The notes beneath the pieces were generated by a model that saw only the letters and a program-made list of their open reading frames with translations, made no database searches and was not told where the DNA came from. Position numbers and translations under genes: made by a program. From a virus: a stretch of DNA of 20,949 nucleotides. Location: positions 1 through 20,949 of IMG/VR virus record IMGVR_UViG_3300008050_000407; one strand, written 5' to 3'. Below, one piece after another: positions 8,392 to 16,263 of this stretch (its first letter is position 1; each line of letters begins with the position of its first letter).

Positions 8392-10823
8392 CACCGCTCC
8401 TCCTCTGTTACCACCTGTGGAAAGATTGACGTTATGGTGGCCGGAAACATCGTTGAGTTCTCGTACCATATTTGCCCATCAGTTTCATAGCCTGCAGGCC
8501 AGTTTAGATGCGCATCGCCGCTATAGAGCGAGCCATTGGAGAGGTCCGCGAGCGCATCTTGATTGGTTGCGTCGGGGCCTGCCGTGCCGCCAATCGTGTT
8601 AATCACGCGGAAAGTAACGTCTGTTATTCGTTTGGTTTTGGCCTGCGCAGTGCCATCTCTGGTAGGCACATCAATGTTCATGGAACGATACGTTGAATTG
8701 TATGTCAGCCCCACTTGCGCCACGCTCGCGCTGGTTATCGTAACCTCTCCATTGGAAACTGCCACAGCGGTTTGCTGTGCTCCATCCCCAAGCACACCTA
8801 CTGTTTCACCCTCAAGGTGATCGAGCCCGTACAGCGTAGTTGTTGCGCTGCTGTCATAAGTCAGCATGCAGTCCGCGTACTTCACGTCCTCAAGATCACC
8901 TCCTTCTATATGTTCGGGCTGCAGGTATTCGATGTACCGATACGTGCCACCGTTGATCGTCCGCGATACAATCATCCAGACTTCATCACTGCGCAAATCC
9001 GTGGACGGGATTACCGCCAAACATTCCACAACAGAAGTTGTGCCGCCGAGTGTATGCCGCCCCCACGCGCGGACCTTTTGCGTTGTGTCAAATGCGAAAG
9101 ACAGAAGCACTCCATCTTCGCGCGTGATCCACATCGTTTGGTTCGGCTCCTCTTGCCGTACCACTTGTGTCAGATGACTTTCTTTTCCCAAATGCTCCGC
9201 GCGAACAAGCATATCCGGCGCACGGAATGTTTCCGCTTCGAAAGTGTAGGTTAGTGCGCGAAGTTTACGCCCTGACGCTTGTACGAAGAGAACGCTTTCA
9301 TCCACCCGAAATGGCCGAACAGGATGCGCCCCGTAAGAGGTTTGCCGGGAAACCCTGATATTGTTTGGCCCAAGAGGCTCTGTTGCCGCAGGCGCATCAA
9401 CAGTAAACTCTGCGCCTTCTGTGTTAACAATCAAGATTGTACCTTCTACCAATCCTACAATATTGTTTGTTTCTGAGGATTGAGTGGTTACAGATATTGC
9501 ACTTGTCGCCAATACCTCTCCTGCGTCATCGGTAGCATGGCTCGAAAAAGCCGCCACTACGGACATATCAAGGCGTTGAGCCATCCCCCAGCAAAGTCTT
9601 TCGCGGAAAAACGTCACACAAGTTGGATAGCCGTTAGCCTCTGACCACGCGCTTTTCTGCCATAGAACAGACGTATTGCCGGAACCAATCACAGTTTGCG
9701 GGAATGTTGTTAAAACTGTTACCGTTGCTGTCGTTCCACTTTGCGCAGTGATGCGGCCAGTTCCATAGCCGGGACTGCTGTATTCCCACTCCACGTGATT
9801 ATCTATCACTACCCCAATAGTGTGTTCAGGGGGCCAAGTACCAGAGGCATGCGAGGAGACATTAACCGCTTGATATTCTCGCCCATTTGACCGCACACAA
9901 TCAGGAAGTTTATATGATTTACTTGTTTCCCATTCATCCGTAGCAACAAGGTCTTCTTCATAGATACGGATAAGCGACCCTACGTCATCCGCAGTGAAAA
10001 CAGACGTGCTGGCAGTAATCGTGATCGACCCTGTTCGAGCCGAGGCGTACATAGTTGTGGCCCCTGCGTTTATGTCCAGCCACGGGCCGTCATCCGGTTC
10101 GTGGTCCGCAAAGGCCCAAGAGGTTGCGCTTGTACGGGAAAGCGTCTGGGGTTTCACGGTGCCGCCTCTGTGCGCGATATAGACCACATCCCCGGTTTGC
10201 ACGAAGTCGATATTCAGTTCTGCCCCATCTGAGCTTGCGAGGTTCGCAGCGGAGTAAGGGCTTACAATTTCATAAGGGGTATCGGTCTCTCCGTTTGCGG
10301 AATACGCCGTATACCCGCTGCCATCAACATTCTGGCTATGGATGGTTTGTAGCTCGAAAGTGGTGGCCGTTTTGTTGGCCACTATAAACCACCGCCCGTT
10401 AACCTCTGTCATCCCATCTACACCAGAGATGAAAACGTCATCGCCATCCGAATAGCCATGCGCTGCGGAAGTGGTCACAACAGGAGGATTTGCCGCCGTG
10501 ATCCCGGTAATGGTGGCGGTTGTTCCTGTCACCACAGGCGATCCTTGGTAATAAAAACGGCAGTACAGATCGCCAAACTCAATCATATAGGCGATGCTAC
10601 GGGACCGGATGAACGGCACCAGCCATGTTCTGTCCGAACTATCTTTCACCGCACGAACAAACGCGGAGCCTGCGCGTCGTGTTATGGGGCCTTGGACTGT
10701 GGGAATAAAATTCTCAAGCGTTATCGCACCCGAAGAATATCCTTCAAGATCAGTACGCCCGTTGAGCAGGGGAGCCCATTCCCCGGCATTTAGTGCATTG
10801 ATTGGAGGGGAAAATTTACTCAT
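8391..10823 (-). CDS. Tail nozzle protein (T7 gp12 / tail tubular protein B-like) with FCCH-like insert
   Basis: This 810-aa protein has the N-terminal signature of podoviral nozzle proteins: FSPPINALNAGEWAPLLNGR, then LENFIPTVQGPITRRAGSAF and a segment ending IEFGDLYCRFYYQGSPV. Length matches the family (T7 gp12 is 794 aa). Residues about 100-178 form an inserted beta module (AANPPVVTTSAAHGYSDGDD, then VNGRWFIVANKTATTFELQT) of the kind databases label 'ubiquitin-activating E1 FCCH'. That is a fold resemblance and does not imply ubiquitin chemistry. The rest is beta-propeller-like, ending in acidic beta segments. In the virion it forms the tapered tail tube below the gatekeeper ring. The ATG overlaps the gp11-like stop as ATGA (10820-10823), consistent with coupled synthesis of the two tail-tube proteins. 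Confidence 0.85.
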   Translation of the reverse strand: MSKFSPPINALNAGEWAPLLNGRTDLEGYSSGAITLENFIPTVQGPITRRAGSAFVRAVKDSSDRTWLVPFIRSRSIAYMIEFGDLYCRFYYQGSPVVTGTTATITGITAANPPVVTTSAAHGYSDGDDVFISGVDGMTEVNGRWFIVANKTATTFELQTIHSQNVDGSGYTAYSANGETDTPYEIVSPYSAANLASSDGAELNIDFVQTGDVVYIAHRGGTVKPQTLSRTSATSWAFADHEPDDGPWLDINAGATTMYASARTGSITITASTSVFTADDVGSLIRIYEEDLVATDEWETSKSYKLPDCVRSNGREYQAVNVSSHASGTWPPEHTIGVVIDNHVEWEYSSPGYGTGRITAQSGTTATVTVLTTFPQTVIGSGNTSVLWQKSAWSEANGYPTCVTFFRERLCWGMAQRLDMSVVAAFSSHATDDAGEVLATSAISVTTQSSETNNIVGLVEGTILIVNTEGAEFTVDAPAATEPLGPNNIRVSRQTSYGAHPVRPFRVDESVLFVQASGRKLRALTYTFEAETFRAPDMLVRAEHLGKESHLTQVVRQEEPNQTMWITREDGVLLSFAFDTTQKVRAWGRHTLGGTTSVVECLAVIPSTDLRSDEVWMIVSRTINGGTYRYIEYLQPEHIEGGDLEDVKYADCMLTYDSSATTTLYGLDHLEGETVGVLGDGAQQTAVAVSNGEVTITSASVAQVGLTYNSTYRSMNIDVPTRDGTAQAKTKRITDVTFRVINTIGGTAGPDATNQDALADLSNGSLYSGDAHLNWPAGYETDGQIWYENSTMFPATITSIFPQVVTEEER

Positions 10824-11449
10824 CCAACCAGCCTGCTCCGGTGCCAGCGGCCTGCCGCAAATTCTCGGGGAGGGCGAAGCAGCGCGTTAGTTCGCCGCGC
10901 TAAACTAAGTGTTTCGCTGTACTTCATCAGCGCGTATTTCTTCTTAGCATCGCTTTGGGTCAACTCTTCCGCTGCGTCTTCTGCCAGCTTCGCGGCAAGC
11001 GCTTCCACAAAAAGCTGGTCAAATTTATCTGGGTCGGTGATCTTCGCAATGTATTCATATTCCACAGGCGACGAAAGATTGGTGTGGAGTTCCCCCGCGA
11101 TGATCTCATACGCTGCCCTTTGTCCTGACGAATATCCGCTGCTTTCATACATCACGCCAACGGCCTGCGCGTTCACCGCATCCCCGCCAACTTTGATTGT
11201 TCTGAGGTTGTCTTTCGGGAGACCGTAAACATTGGAATAACCCCACTCAGGCTCTGCGCCAGAAGAGTAGAGCAGGCTTCGCTTAACGGCGAAACGCCAA
11301 GGATACGCTGCAAGTTCCGCGTCCCGCAAAAGCGTATACCGCGCATTCATGGCGCGGCCCTGTTTGTTATCATCCGTGAGTGCGGTAATTCGAGCTTCAC
11401 CAAGCATACTCAGCGCCCGGTTCGCGATATCAACAGCGGTAACAGCCAT
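10820..11449 (-). CDS. Gatekeeper / adaptor protein (T7 gp11, tail tubular protein A-like)
   Basis: This 209-aa protein begins MAVTAVDIANRALSMLGEAR and continues through NARYTLLRDAELAAYPWRFA, YGLPKDNLRTIKV and, near the end, KYALMKYSETLSLARRTNAL. That is the helical gp11 and head-tail adaptor signature: an N-terminal 'NxALxxLGxxxI' helix, the 'Rxxxlxxaxa.PWxFA' helix and a Y-x-L-P-x-D strand. It binds the portal from below and connects to the nozzle. The start has a textbook SD (TTTGGAGG, ATAC spacer). It follows a terminator-like hairpin (11469-11495), so it may begin a new transcriptional segment. Its stop overlaps the nozzle ATG. Size is close to T7 gp11 (196 aa). Confidence 0.85.
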   Translation of the reverse strand: MAVTAVDIANRALSMLGEARITALTDDNKQGRAMNARYTLLRDAELAAYPWRFAVKRSLLYSSGAEPEWGYSNVYGLPKDNLRTIKVGGDAVNAQAVGVMYESSGYSSGQRAAYEIIAGELHTNLSSPVEYEYIAKITDPDKFDQLFVEALAAKLAEDAAEELTQSDAKKKYALMKYSETLSLARRTNALLRPPREFAAGRWHRSRLVG

Positions 11450-11468
11450 GTATCCTCCAAAGGATTAA

Positions 11469-11495
11469 AGCCCCGCCGCGATGTGAGGCGAGGCT
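11469..11495 (-). terminator. Terminator-like hairpin between capsid block and tail block
   Basis: On the minus strand AGCCTCGCCTC and GCGGCGGGGCT pair across a 5-nt loop, giving nine consecutive pairs including one G-T wobble. They are followed by TTTAATCCTTT. The T-run is short, so termination is probably partial. It lies in the 51-base gap after the 66-aa gene and just before the SD of the gatekeeper gene, where attenuation would let capsid mRNA exceed tail mRNA. No energy calculation was run. Confidence 0.45.
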
Positions 11496-11500
11496 AGGGG

Positions 11501-11701
11501 TTAAAGGCCACTGTCTTCCTCGACCGATTGCATAATTGCTTCAAGTGCCAATCGAACAAACTGTCGTTTGGTGATACCGCCTGCCGTGAGGTTGGTATCA
11601 TCTACCGCCAGTTCAATATCCGAAGAGGTAGTGGATGTGTCGATGGTTACGTCGGGGGCATCTTGGCCCCCGACTGCAACTCCGTAGTAACGGACTGCCA
11701 T
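11501..11701 (-). CDS. 66-aa protein of the head module, unknown function
   Basis: This short acidic protein starts MAVRYYGVAVGGQDAPDVTI and has a Ser/Thr-rich middle (DTSTTSSDIELAVDD) and a helical end (TKRQFVRLALEAIMQSVEED). Its ATG overlaps the stop of the decoration-like gene as TAATG (11699-11703). The chain suggests an N-terminal beta part and a C-terminal amphipathic helix, as in small capsid-associated proteins, but no family is recognised. It is the last gene before the terminator-like hairpin and so belongs with the capsid block. The coupling and clean reading frame make it very likely a real gene. Confidence 0.7.
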   Translation of the reverse strand: MAVRYYGVAVGGQDAPDVTIDTSTTSSDIELAVDDTNLTAGGITKRQFVRLALEAIMQSVEEDSGL

Positions 11702-12204
11702 TACGCGCCACCATCAACATAGATGACTTCGCAACAAAGCGTACCGCCTGCGCCCATATCCGTGGTGACAACAGCCGTAACGTCGTACCACAGTTGAGGG
11801 TCTGCTGAGAGGCCAAGAGCTTCCCAAAGCGGTTTGTCGCGGTCTTCGATCCCGTAAACAGCGCTTTCGTGCGCCGCTTCCGAAAGGGTCAGACCACCGC
11901 CGACTGCCAACGCCGAAGCGAAGAAATCAGCGTCAACCGCTGCGCCACCATCATCATCAGTGCGATAGATACCGAGGTTAATCGCTCCTGACGTAATTGC
12001 AGCATCAGACGAAACAAGAACGCTTTTAATCATCGCATTGGACCGCACCCGGCAGAACCGGATTTCGTCATCAGCATCCGTGGCAGTCGAAACTTCCACA
12101 ATACCAACGCCAGTGGTTTTCATCTTCGCGTCATTGTAAGGCTCGTTAGCAACACGCGGGGTTGCCGCGCGGTTGCTGATCAGTGTGCTATCAAGGTCTG
12201 CCAT
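11701..12204 (-). CDS. Head decoration-like protein after the capsid gene (167 aa)
   Basis: This 167-aa acidic protein starts MADLDSTLISNRAATPRVAN and is made largely of short beta strands with turns (GIVEVSTATDADDEIRFCRV, IKSVLVSSDAAITSGAINLG, LWYDVTAVVTTDMGAGGTL). That composition suits a jelly-roll or beta-sandwich protein on the capsid surface. It lies directly downstream of the major capsid gene, 4 bases from its stop, with a GGAG SD that overlaps the end of the capsid frame. Many phages encode a cement or decoration protein or a head fibre at this place. The function is inferred from position and fold style, with no diagnostic motif. It could instead be a head-completion protein. Confidence 0.6.
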   Translation of the reverse strand: MADLDSTLISNRAATPRVANEPYNDAKMKTTGVGIVEVSTATDADDEIRFCRVRSNAMIKSVLVSSDAAITSGAINLGIYRTDDDGGAAVDADFFASALAVGGGLTLSEAAHESAVYGIEDRDKPLWEALGLSADPQLWYDVTAVVTTDMGAGGTLCCEVIYVDGGA

Positions 12205-12208
12205 GATA

Positions 12209-13105
12209 TTACTCCGTGCATTCGATTTGAATTACGCGGCCTTCTTCAAGGCGGGTCGCACCCATCGTCAGCGTCGTAGCTAACTGATAAGGAACCCCCT
12301 CAATATCGGGACGCTCGTCAACACGCGCAGACACTTCATCCCAGATACCCAAGTGCATACCGGAGCGCACCCACATAGGTACAAGGCGGTAGCTTGAGTT
12401 GCTGGGTGTCAGCCGTGAAATGATGATGTGAACACCAGCAAATTCCGAGATACGGCCATCACCAGCGAAGACAGGCTTGCCTTCTTTGGTGAAGTAGTCG
12501 GTGTTGACCACTTGGGTTTGCCGTTTCAGGTCTTCATGCTGTTGTGGTGTGATCATCATACATGGCTGCTCCATTTCGGTGTCCACATCATTATCTTCCA
12601 TGATGCGTACAGCGCGTAGGATTTTGTCCACGTTCAGCCCGGTATCAGCCGCAGCGCCAATTGCAGCATCAACACGGTGGTTTGTCGTGTCGAAACTGGT
12701 GGTAGTGCCACCTGCTTTACCTGTTTTCGCGTCTGCATAGAACGCATCCGAGATAATGGTGTCGATCTTACGCCCAGCCGCCATCGCCGCCGCTTGAGCC
12801 AGCGGCCCCTGCGGATCGACCATAAGTCGGAGTTTGTCGAAAGTGTCTACCATTTGAGGCAGATTGTAGTCGGTCGGATAGACCCAACGCCGATCAACAG
12901 AGGCATCTACACGCGGCATAGGGCCGAACCGTGTAGTTACTTCCTGCATTTCAACGGAGCCGTACTGATCAACCGGAACAGCGCTTTCCCCGAAGTGGGT
13001 GTCTTCGCTGACATAGGGGCGCATTTTGCCCCCACGAATTTGCAACAGGTGCGCGACGTTTGTCGTGTACTGTGTCACAAAGTGATTTGGTACATTAACG
13101 GACAT
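12209..13105 (-). CDS. Major capsid protein (HK97-fold type, 298 aa)
   Basis: The chain has the layout of the 'phage capsid protein' family of podoviruses. It starts MSVNVPNHFVTQYTTNVAHL, continues with RFGPMPRVDASVDRRWVYPT and AQAAAMAAGRKIDTIISDAF (a long spine-like helix), then MEQPCMMITPQQHEDLKRQT and AGVHIIISRLTP, and ends with YQLATTLTMGATRLEEGRVI. These are the E-loop, spine helix, peripheral domain and axial domain segments expected of an HK97-like subunit without a long N-terminal delta domain; a separate scaffold gene lies upstream. The SD is very strong (TAAGGAG, 8 bases from ATG), as expected for the most abundant virion protein. The 5' leader carries two inverted repeats (13121-13137 and 13155-13196). 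Confidence 0.85.
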   Translation of the reverse strand: MSVNVPNHFVTQYTTNVAHLLQIRGGKMRPYVSEDTHFGESAVPVDQYGSVEMQEVTTRFGPMPRVDASVDRRWVYPTDYNLPQMVDTFDKLRLMVDPQGPLAQAAAMAAGRKIDTIISDAFYADAKTGKAGGTTTSFDTTNHRVDAAIGAAADTGLNVDKILRAVRIMEDNDVDTEMEQPCMMITPQQHEDLKRQTQVVNTDYFTKEGKPVFAGDGRISEFAGVHIIISRLTPSNSSYRLVPMWVRSGMHLGIWDEVSARVDERPDIEGVPYQLATTLTMGATRLEEGRVIQIECTE

Positions 13106-13120
13106 TGCCGTTTCTCCTTA

Positions 13121-13137
13121 GATTGTTTCAAACAATC
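13121..13137 (-). promoter_or_regulatory. Perfect palindrome abutting the capsid SD
   Basis: GATTGTTT and AAACAATC form a perfect 8-bp inverted repeat around a single base. The repeat ends immediately before TAAGGAG, the capsid SD. As RNA the loop would open to about three to five bases. A stem this close to the SD could protect a processed 5' end or bind a repressor or coat protein. The role is inferred. Confidence 0.4.
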
Positions 13138-13154
13138 GAGGGTGGCTTGTCCTA

Positions 13155-13196
13155 ACTGGGGCCGTCTCTGCGATTTTAGGCTTCGTCAGCCCCAGT
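13155..13196. repeat. 8-bp inverted repeat with 26-nt loop in capsid leader
   Basis: ACTGGGGC (13155-13162) and GCCCCAGT (13189-13196) are exact inverted repeats within the 102-base gap between the 60-aa gene and the capsid gene. On the plus strand the stem is followed by CTTTT, and on the minus strand by TAGGACAAGCC without a T-run. It is therefore a poor terminator for the late transcript. It could be a processing site or an attenuator of antisense transcription. Confidence 0.4.
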
Positions 13197-13207
13197 CTTT
13201 TCCGGTG

Positions 13208-13390
13208 TCAGGAGGAGGCTTTGCCTTTATCTCCGAGCTTAGGGGCCGACTTCGGGGGCAATGCCTTGTCCTCGCCAGCCATAACCCAATCTGTCAACAC
13301 TTCCGCATCGCGCACAAGTCTTTGCGCTTCGCGGACGCCCATTGCAGACAGGGCTTCTATTGACCGCATTCTAACTTCACGTTCAAACAT
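13208..13390 (-). CDS. 60-aa small protein between scaffold and capsid
   Basis: The frame starts at ATG (13388-13390) as MFEREVRMRSIEALSAMGVR; a TTG two codons upstream (13396), adjoining the scaffold stop, is an alternative. The sequence GGGAGAAGGATAA upstream contains SD matches for either start. The chain is an Arg/Glu-rich helix (residues 1-40) followed by a Lys/Pro/Ser-rich tail (PPKSAPKLGDKGKASS). No family is recognised. Small helical proteins at this place may assist scaffold or capsid assembly, but that is only context. Tight packing against the scaffold gene supports a real gene. Confidence 0.65.
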   Translation of the reverse strand: MFEREVRMRSIEALSAMGVREAQRLVRDAEVLTDWVMAGEDKALPPKSAPKLGDKGKASS

Positions 13391-13396
13391 AGTCAA

Positions 13397-14188
13397 TTAT
13401 CCTTCTCCCGCAGCGATTTTTTGCAACTCTTCCATCCGTTTGATAGCAGGTTCGCGAGTTGCTTTACTGGGGTGGTTGTATTGTTTGTAGAAAGTTTCGT
13501 CAGCCATAAGCTCCCCAATCTTCGCCTTTGCGCCTTCGGCAGACATAGTGAATTGTTGACCGGGAGGATCACCATTAACCACAGTGCTTTCTCCTGTACG
13601 TGCGCCGACTTTCGCAAGAAAGTCATAAAGCGCGCTCTTGTCGCCAGACAGAACACTCTCAACCGCTTCTTCGGTCATGCCCACCTCGGCCATAACCCGC
13701 GCAGCGTTCTGGAAGCCTTCTTGGTTAGAACTCTGCCACGCATCAAACGCTTCTGCAGACTGTGCGTCCTGTTGCTCCATGATGGTGTTGGCTTGTTCGG
13801 TGAACACTTCCTGCAGCCCTTGGAATTGTTGGTTGCCAAGCCCAAGCTCGTGCGCCTTGCCTGCAAGTGCGCCGTATACATCTTCGCTGAATGTATCAGG
13901 AATAGCACGGGTGTAGCCATCTGCCTGCTCAGGCATCCCAAGTCGGTTGTAGACAGGCTGCATCGCCTCCCGGTCGGAAATATCCGTGGGGAGTTTCAGG
14001 AGTTGATCAGCGCCAACGCCGTGGAGTTTTTCAAGATTTTGATAGGAGGTGGCCAACGCTGCCGGGTCTTTGAACCCTTTGTTTTCCACGTAACCTTTCA
14101 GATTGTCATCAAAGCCGCTTGTCCATTCTACTGGGGCAGGAGCGGCTTGTCCCGGATCGGCGGGGGCCGGAGTTACTTCTTCTGACAT
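13397..14188 (-). CDS. Capsid scaffold protein (263 aa)
   Basis: This acidic, Gln/Glu/Ala-rich protein lies directly upstream of the capsid gene. The N-terminus is a Pro/Ala-rich disordered stretch (TPAPADPGQAAPAPVEWTSG). Next come a conserved-looking 'GYVENKGFKDPAALATSYQN' block and the 'GMPEQADGYT' turn, both common in podoviral scaffold proteins. The rest is helical (QFQGLQEVFTEQANTIMEQQ, EGFQNAARVMAEVGMTEEAV), ending in a helix-turn-helix tail (REPAIKRMEELQKIAAGEG) typical of the capsid-binding end. It would fill the procapsid during assembly and then leave or be degraded. The start has SD AAAGG and the upstream stop TAA immediately precedes the ATG. Confidence 0.8.
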   Translation of the reverse strand: MSEEVTPAPADPGQAAPAPVEWTSGFDDNLKGYVENKGFKDPAALATSYQNLEKLHGVGADQLLKLPTDISDREAMQPVYNRLGMPEQADGYTRAIPDTFSEDVYGALAGKAHELGLGNQQFQGLQEVFTEQANTIMEQQDAQSAEAFDAWQSSNQEGFQNAARVMAEVGMTEEAVESVLSGDKSALYDFLAKVGARTGESTVVNGDPPGQQFTMSAEGAKAKIGELMADETFYKQYNHPSKATREPAIKRMEELQKIAAGEG

Positions 14189-14425
14189 TTATTTACCTTT
14201 GGCTGGTGCGAAGATGCGTTTCTTTACATGGGCATAAGTTCTTCGCTTCTCATACACCCCGGCCAAACGAAGAGGATCAACGTGGCCATCAGGAGCAGTC
14301 GGCATCAGAGATACCATCCACCCACATTCTTTTTCCAGATCACGCAGGACCGCCTCGCCTTCGGGCTTGAGGGAACCGTCTTCCTCTAGGAAGAGAGCGC
14401 GATAAGCGCGTTCAATTTCGGTCAT
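14189..14425 (-). CDS. Bbp19-like small phage protein (78 aa)
   Basis: It starts MTEIERAYRALFLEEDGSLK and continues GEAVLRDLEKECGWMVSLMP and HVDPLRLAGVYEKRRTYAHV. The spacing 'Y-x-x-x-F ... G-x-x-V-L-x-D-L-x-x-x-C ... D-P-x-x-x-A-x-x-x-G-x-x-x-V' matches the Bbp19 family, named from Bordetella phage BPP-1 and found between portal and capsid genes in many podoviruses. Its role in the virion is not established as far as I know. The ATG overlaps the upstream stop as ATGA (14422-14425). The family assignment is by remembered motif; the gene itself is certain. Confidence 0.7.
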   Translation of the reverse strand: MTEIERAYRALFLEEDGSLKPEGEAVLRDLEKECGWMVSLMPTAPDGHVDPLRLAGVYEKRRTYAHVKKRIFAPAKGK

Positions 14426-14661
14426 TTATCTCCGCCGCGCTTAATGCCCATCTTTCGAAGCGCTCTGTTAGCTTTTCGTGTGAGGGGAAGTTGTGTACCC
14501 GGTCCACCAACAGGCGCGAGAGGTGTACCTTTAGTCGCGCTGGCGAAAGAAGGCCCCACCATATTCGCAATAGTTGGGCCTTTGCGAACCGAGTACGGCG
14601 CTTTCGGCAAACGGCCAATACGTTTTGATTTTCCTGTTTTAGTGCCTTTAAAATCCGCCAT
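14422..14661 (-). CDS. Small basic protein after portal (79 aa)
   Basis: It starts MADFKGTKTGKSKRIGRLPK and is strongly basic throughout, with Gly, Pro and Lys spread evenly and the C-terminus RKANRALRKMGIKRGGDK. It has no membrane segment and no catalytic motif. The composition suggests nucleic acid binding or a disordered assembly peptide packed in the capsid. A good SD (TAGGAGAG) overlaps the portal stop. The stop overlaps the Bbp19-like start, so it is translationally coupled on the downstream side. No family is recognised. Confidence 0.7.
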   Translation of the reverse strand: MADFKGTKTGKSKRIGRLPKAPYSVRKGPTIANMVGPSFASATKGTPLAPVGGPGTQLPLTRKANRALRKMGIKRGGDK

Positions 14662-14670
14662 TTTACTCTC

Positions 14671-16260
14671 CTATGGTGTCAGCATCTGCTGAGTTTCAGC
14701 CAAGGTTTTCGCCGTGTCGGCCATCACGGGCGCGGCTTGGACAACATCCCCGAGGGTCTGCTGCGCCTGCTTCTGCTCGCGCTCCTCTTCAAGCTGCTCT
14801 GGCGACTTGAGCGCGCGCGCAGGGACGCCATTCACATCCGCTACGATCTTCGCAACTTCATCAAAGTTGAACCTGTCGAACACTGTTGGGTCCACCTGCG
14901 CTGGGCCTGCCAGCGCTTCGAAGGCACGCAGGATACCGACGCCCTCTTCGTTCTTCGCCTGTCGGGTCATTGGTGTTTCGTACAAGATTTCCAACGGCTT
15001 GCGGCGCTGCAGGAGTATGTTTGGCATAGGCGGTAGCTTGCCTTGCGCATAGAGGATGCTGCTTTCCCTGCGGATCATGGGGCCGAGCCATTCATTCTGC
15101 AAGCGGCCCACAGTCGGGGCAGTCATCTGGCCTTGCTGCTGTGCGATCAACATCGCCTGTGTCGCAGTCATGTTCGGGTTTTCAAGCAGCACACGGAAGT
15201 AGACGCCGAGGAACCCATCGTCGATCTGTGCGCGGGTGTCCGCGATCATCTCTAGGCCCACATCAACGCGCGGGTTTGCGTCCCACGGCATAGCCAAGGG
15301 CCGCCCATTATCGTCCAGAGTGCCGGGGTTACGCGCGCCGGGTGTGAGGTCGAACTCCGACACGTCATCATGCATCAGAACGGGCTTATCCACGACCATA
15401 TTCGCCGCTTCGATCACTGTCCGGCGCATCTCGTTCAACATTGAAATGTCAGGCAGAAGCTGGATCGCCGGGGATCGCCCATAGACTTCACGGGTCGATA
15501 CCGAGTAACGAGAGATGATATAGGGGTTTGAGCGGAATTGTTCCGGCTTCTCGCCTATGATCTGCTTCTCGAAAACGTAGCAGCCTTCTGCTTGGAACCC
15601 GAGCGAGAAATCATCCTTCGGCTGCACGCAATGAATAAAATCATAGCGTTCTTCCAGCTTTCCAGAATTGTATTTGTCGATGATCTTTTGCGGTGTGTCA
15701 TCTCCAAAAAGCTGGATCGCCTGCCGTGCAGACAGGGTGAACTTCCGGTGGACGGTATCAATCATACCTTCCACGTTCTCTTCCACATAAAGCTCTGACA
15801 GGTGCAGTGTGCGGTACTTGATCCCGCCGCCTGCACGGGGCTCGACCAACATCCCGCCTGTACCGAAAGACCCAAGCGAGATACGTTTCTCATGCGCCTG
15901 TGACGCAAAGTTCCCATAAGGTGAGTACCGTTCCTGCCACAGGGTTTTGTTCACTTCTTCCAGATAGACCTGCACATCATGGTCCGCATCAAGCTCCTGA
16001 TCGCCTGTGGACATACGGTGCCAGTAGGTCTGCCGAGGCATGGTGCCAGCTTCAATCGCTGCGGCGAACTTATCCAATGCGGCCATCGGAAAGGCATCGT
16101 ACTGCTGCTGATTGCGTTGAGAACCGGGAGAGTGTTGTGAGCGGAAGTCATCGCCTCGCGGGAGGACGAGACGTGCCACGGCCTCCCACAAACTCTCCCA
16201 GTTCGCCCTTCGGGCTTCCATTCGCTCTTGTCGAGCCATTACGCGATCAGCATCTATCAT
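14671..16260 (-). CDS. Portal protein (podoviral head-tail connector, T7 gp8-like)
   Basis: This 529-aa protein equals the usual length of the podoviral head-tail connector family (T7 gp8 is 536 aa). Recognisable family blocks include an N-terminal helix ARRANWESLWEAVARLVLPR, then QQYDAFPMAALDKFAAAIEA with the conserved 'Y-D/S-T/A ... A-x-x-x-L-A' helix. Also seen are YGNFASQAHEKRISLGSFGT and the segment ending VYGRSPAIQLLPDISMLNEM ('G-R-x-P-x-x-x-x-L-P-D-x-x-x-L-N'). NMTATQAMLIAQQQGQMTAP is followed by RLQNEWLGPMIRRE. Twelve copies would form the ring that DNA passes through, binding terminase outside and the gatekeeper below. The C-terminus is Gln/Glu/Ala-rich. It starts 3 bases after the upstream stop. 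Confidence 0.9.
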   Translation of the reverse strand: MIDADRVMARQERMEARRANWESLWEAVARLVLPRGDDFRSQHSPGSQRNQQQYDAFPMAALDKFAAAIEAGTMPRQTYWHRMSTGDQELDADHDVQVYLEEVNKTLWQERYSPYGNFASQAHEKRISLGSFGTGGMLVEPRAGGGIKYRTLHLSELYVEENVEGMIDTVHRKFTLSARQAIQLFGDDTPQKIIDKYNSGKLEERYDFIHCVQPKDDFSLGFQAEGCYVFEKQIIGEKPEQFRSNPYIISRYSVSTREVYGRSPAIQLLPDISMLNEMRRTVIEAANMVVDKPVLMHDDVSEFDLTPGARNPGTLDDNGRPLAMPWDANPRVDVGLEMIADTRAQIDDGFLGVYFRVLLENPNMTATQAMLIAQQQGQMTAPTVGRLQNEWLGPMIRRESSILYAQGKLPPMPNILLQRRKPLEILYETPMTRQAKNEEGVGILRAFEALAGPAQVDPTVFDRFNFDEVAKIVADVNGVPARALKSPEQLEEEREQKQAQQTLGDVVQAAPVMADTAKTLAETQQMLTP

Positions 16261-16263
16261 AGG

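Noticed and set aside
8391-10823. Ubiquitin-activating enzyme function for the nozzle protein
   Set aside because: Only a fold-level FCCH resemblance in a small insert is seen. No adenylation or catalytic cysteine domain exists, and the N-terminus and context are those of a tail nozzle.
13421-14185. 254-aa plus-strand open frame across the scaffold gene
   Set aside because: It is a frame shadow opposite a well-supported gene, with Cys/Arg/His-rich composition and no family resemblance.
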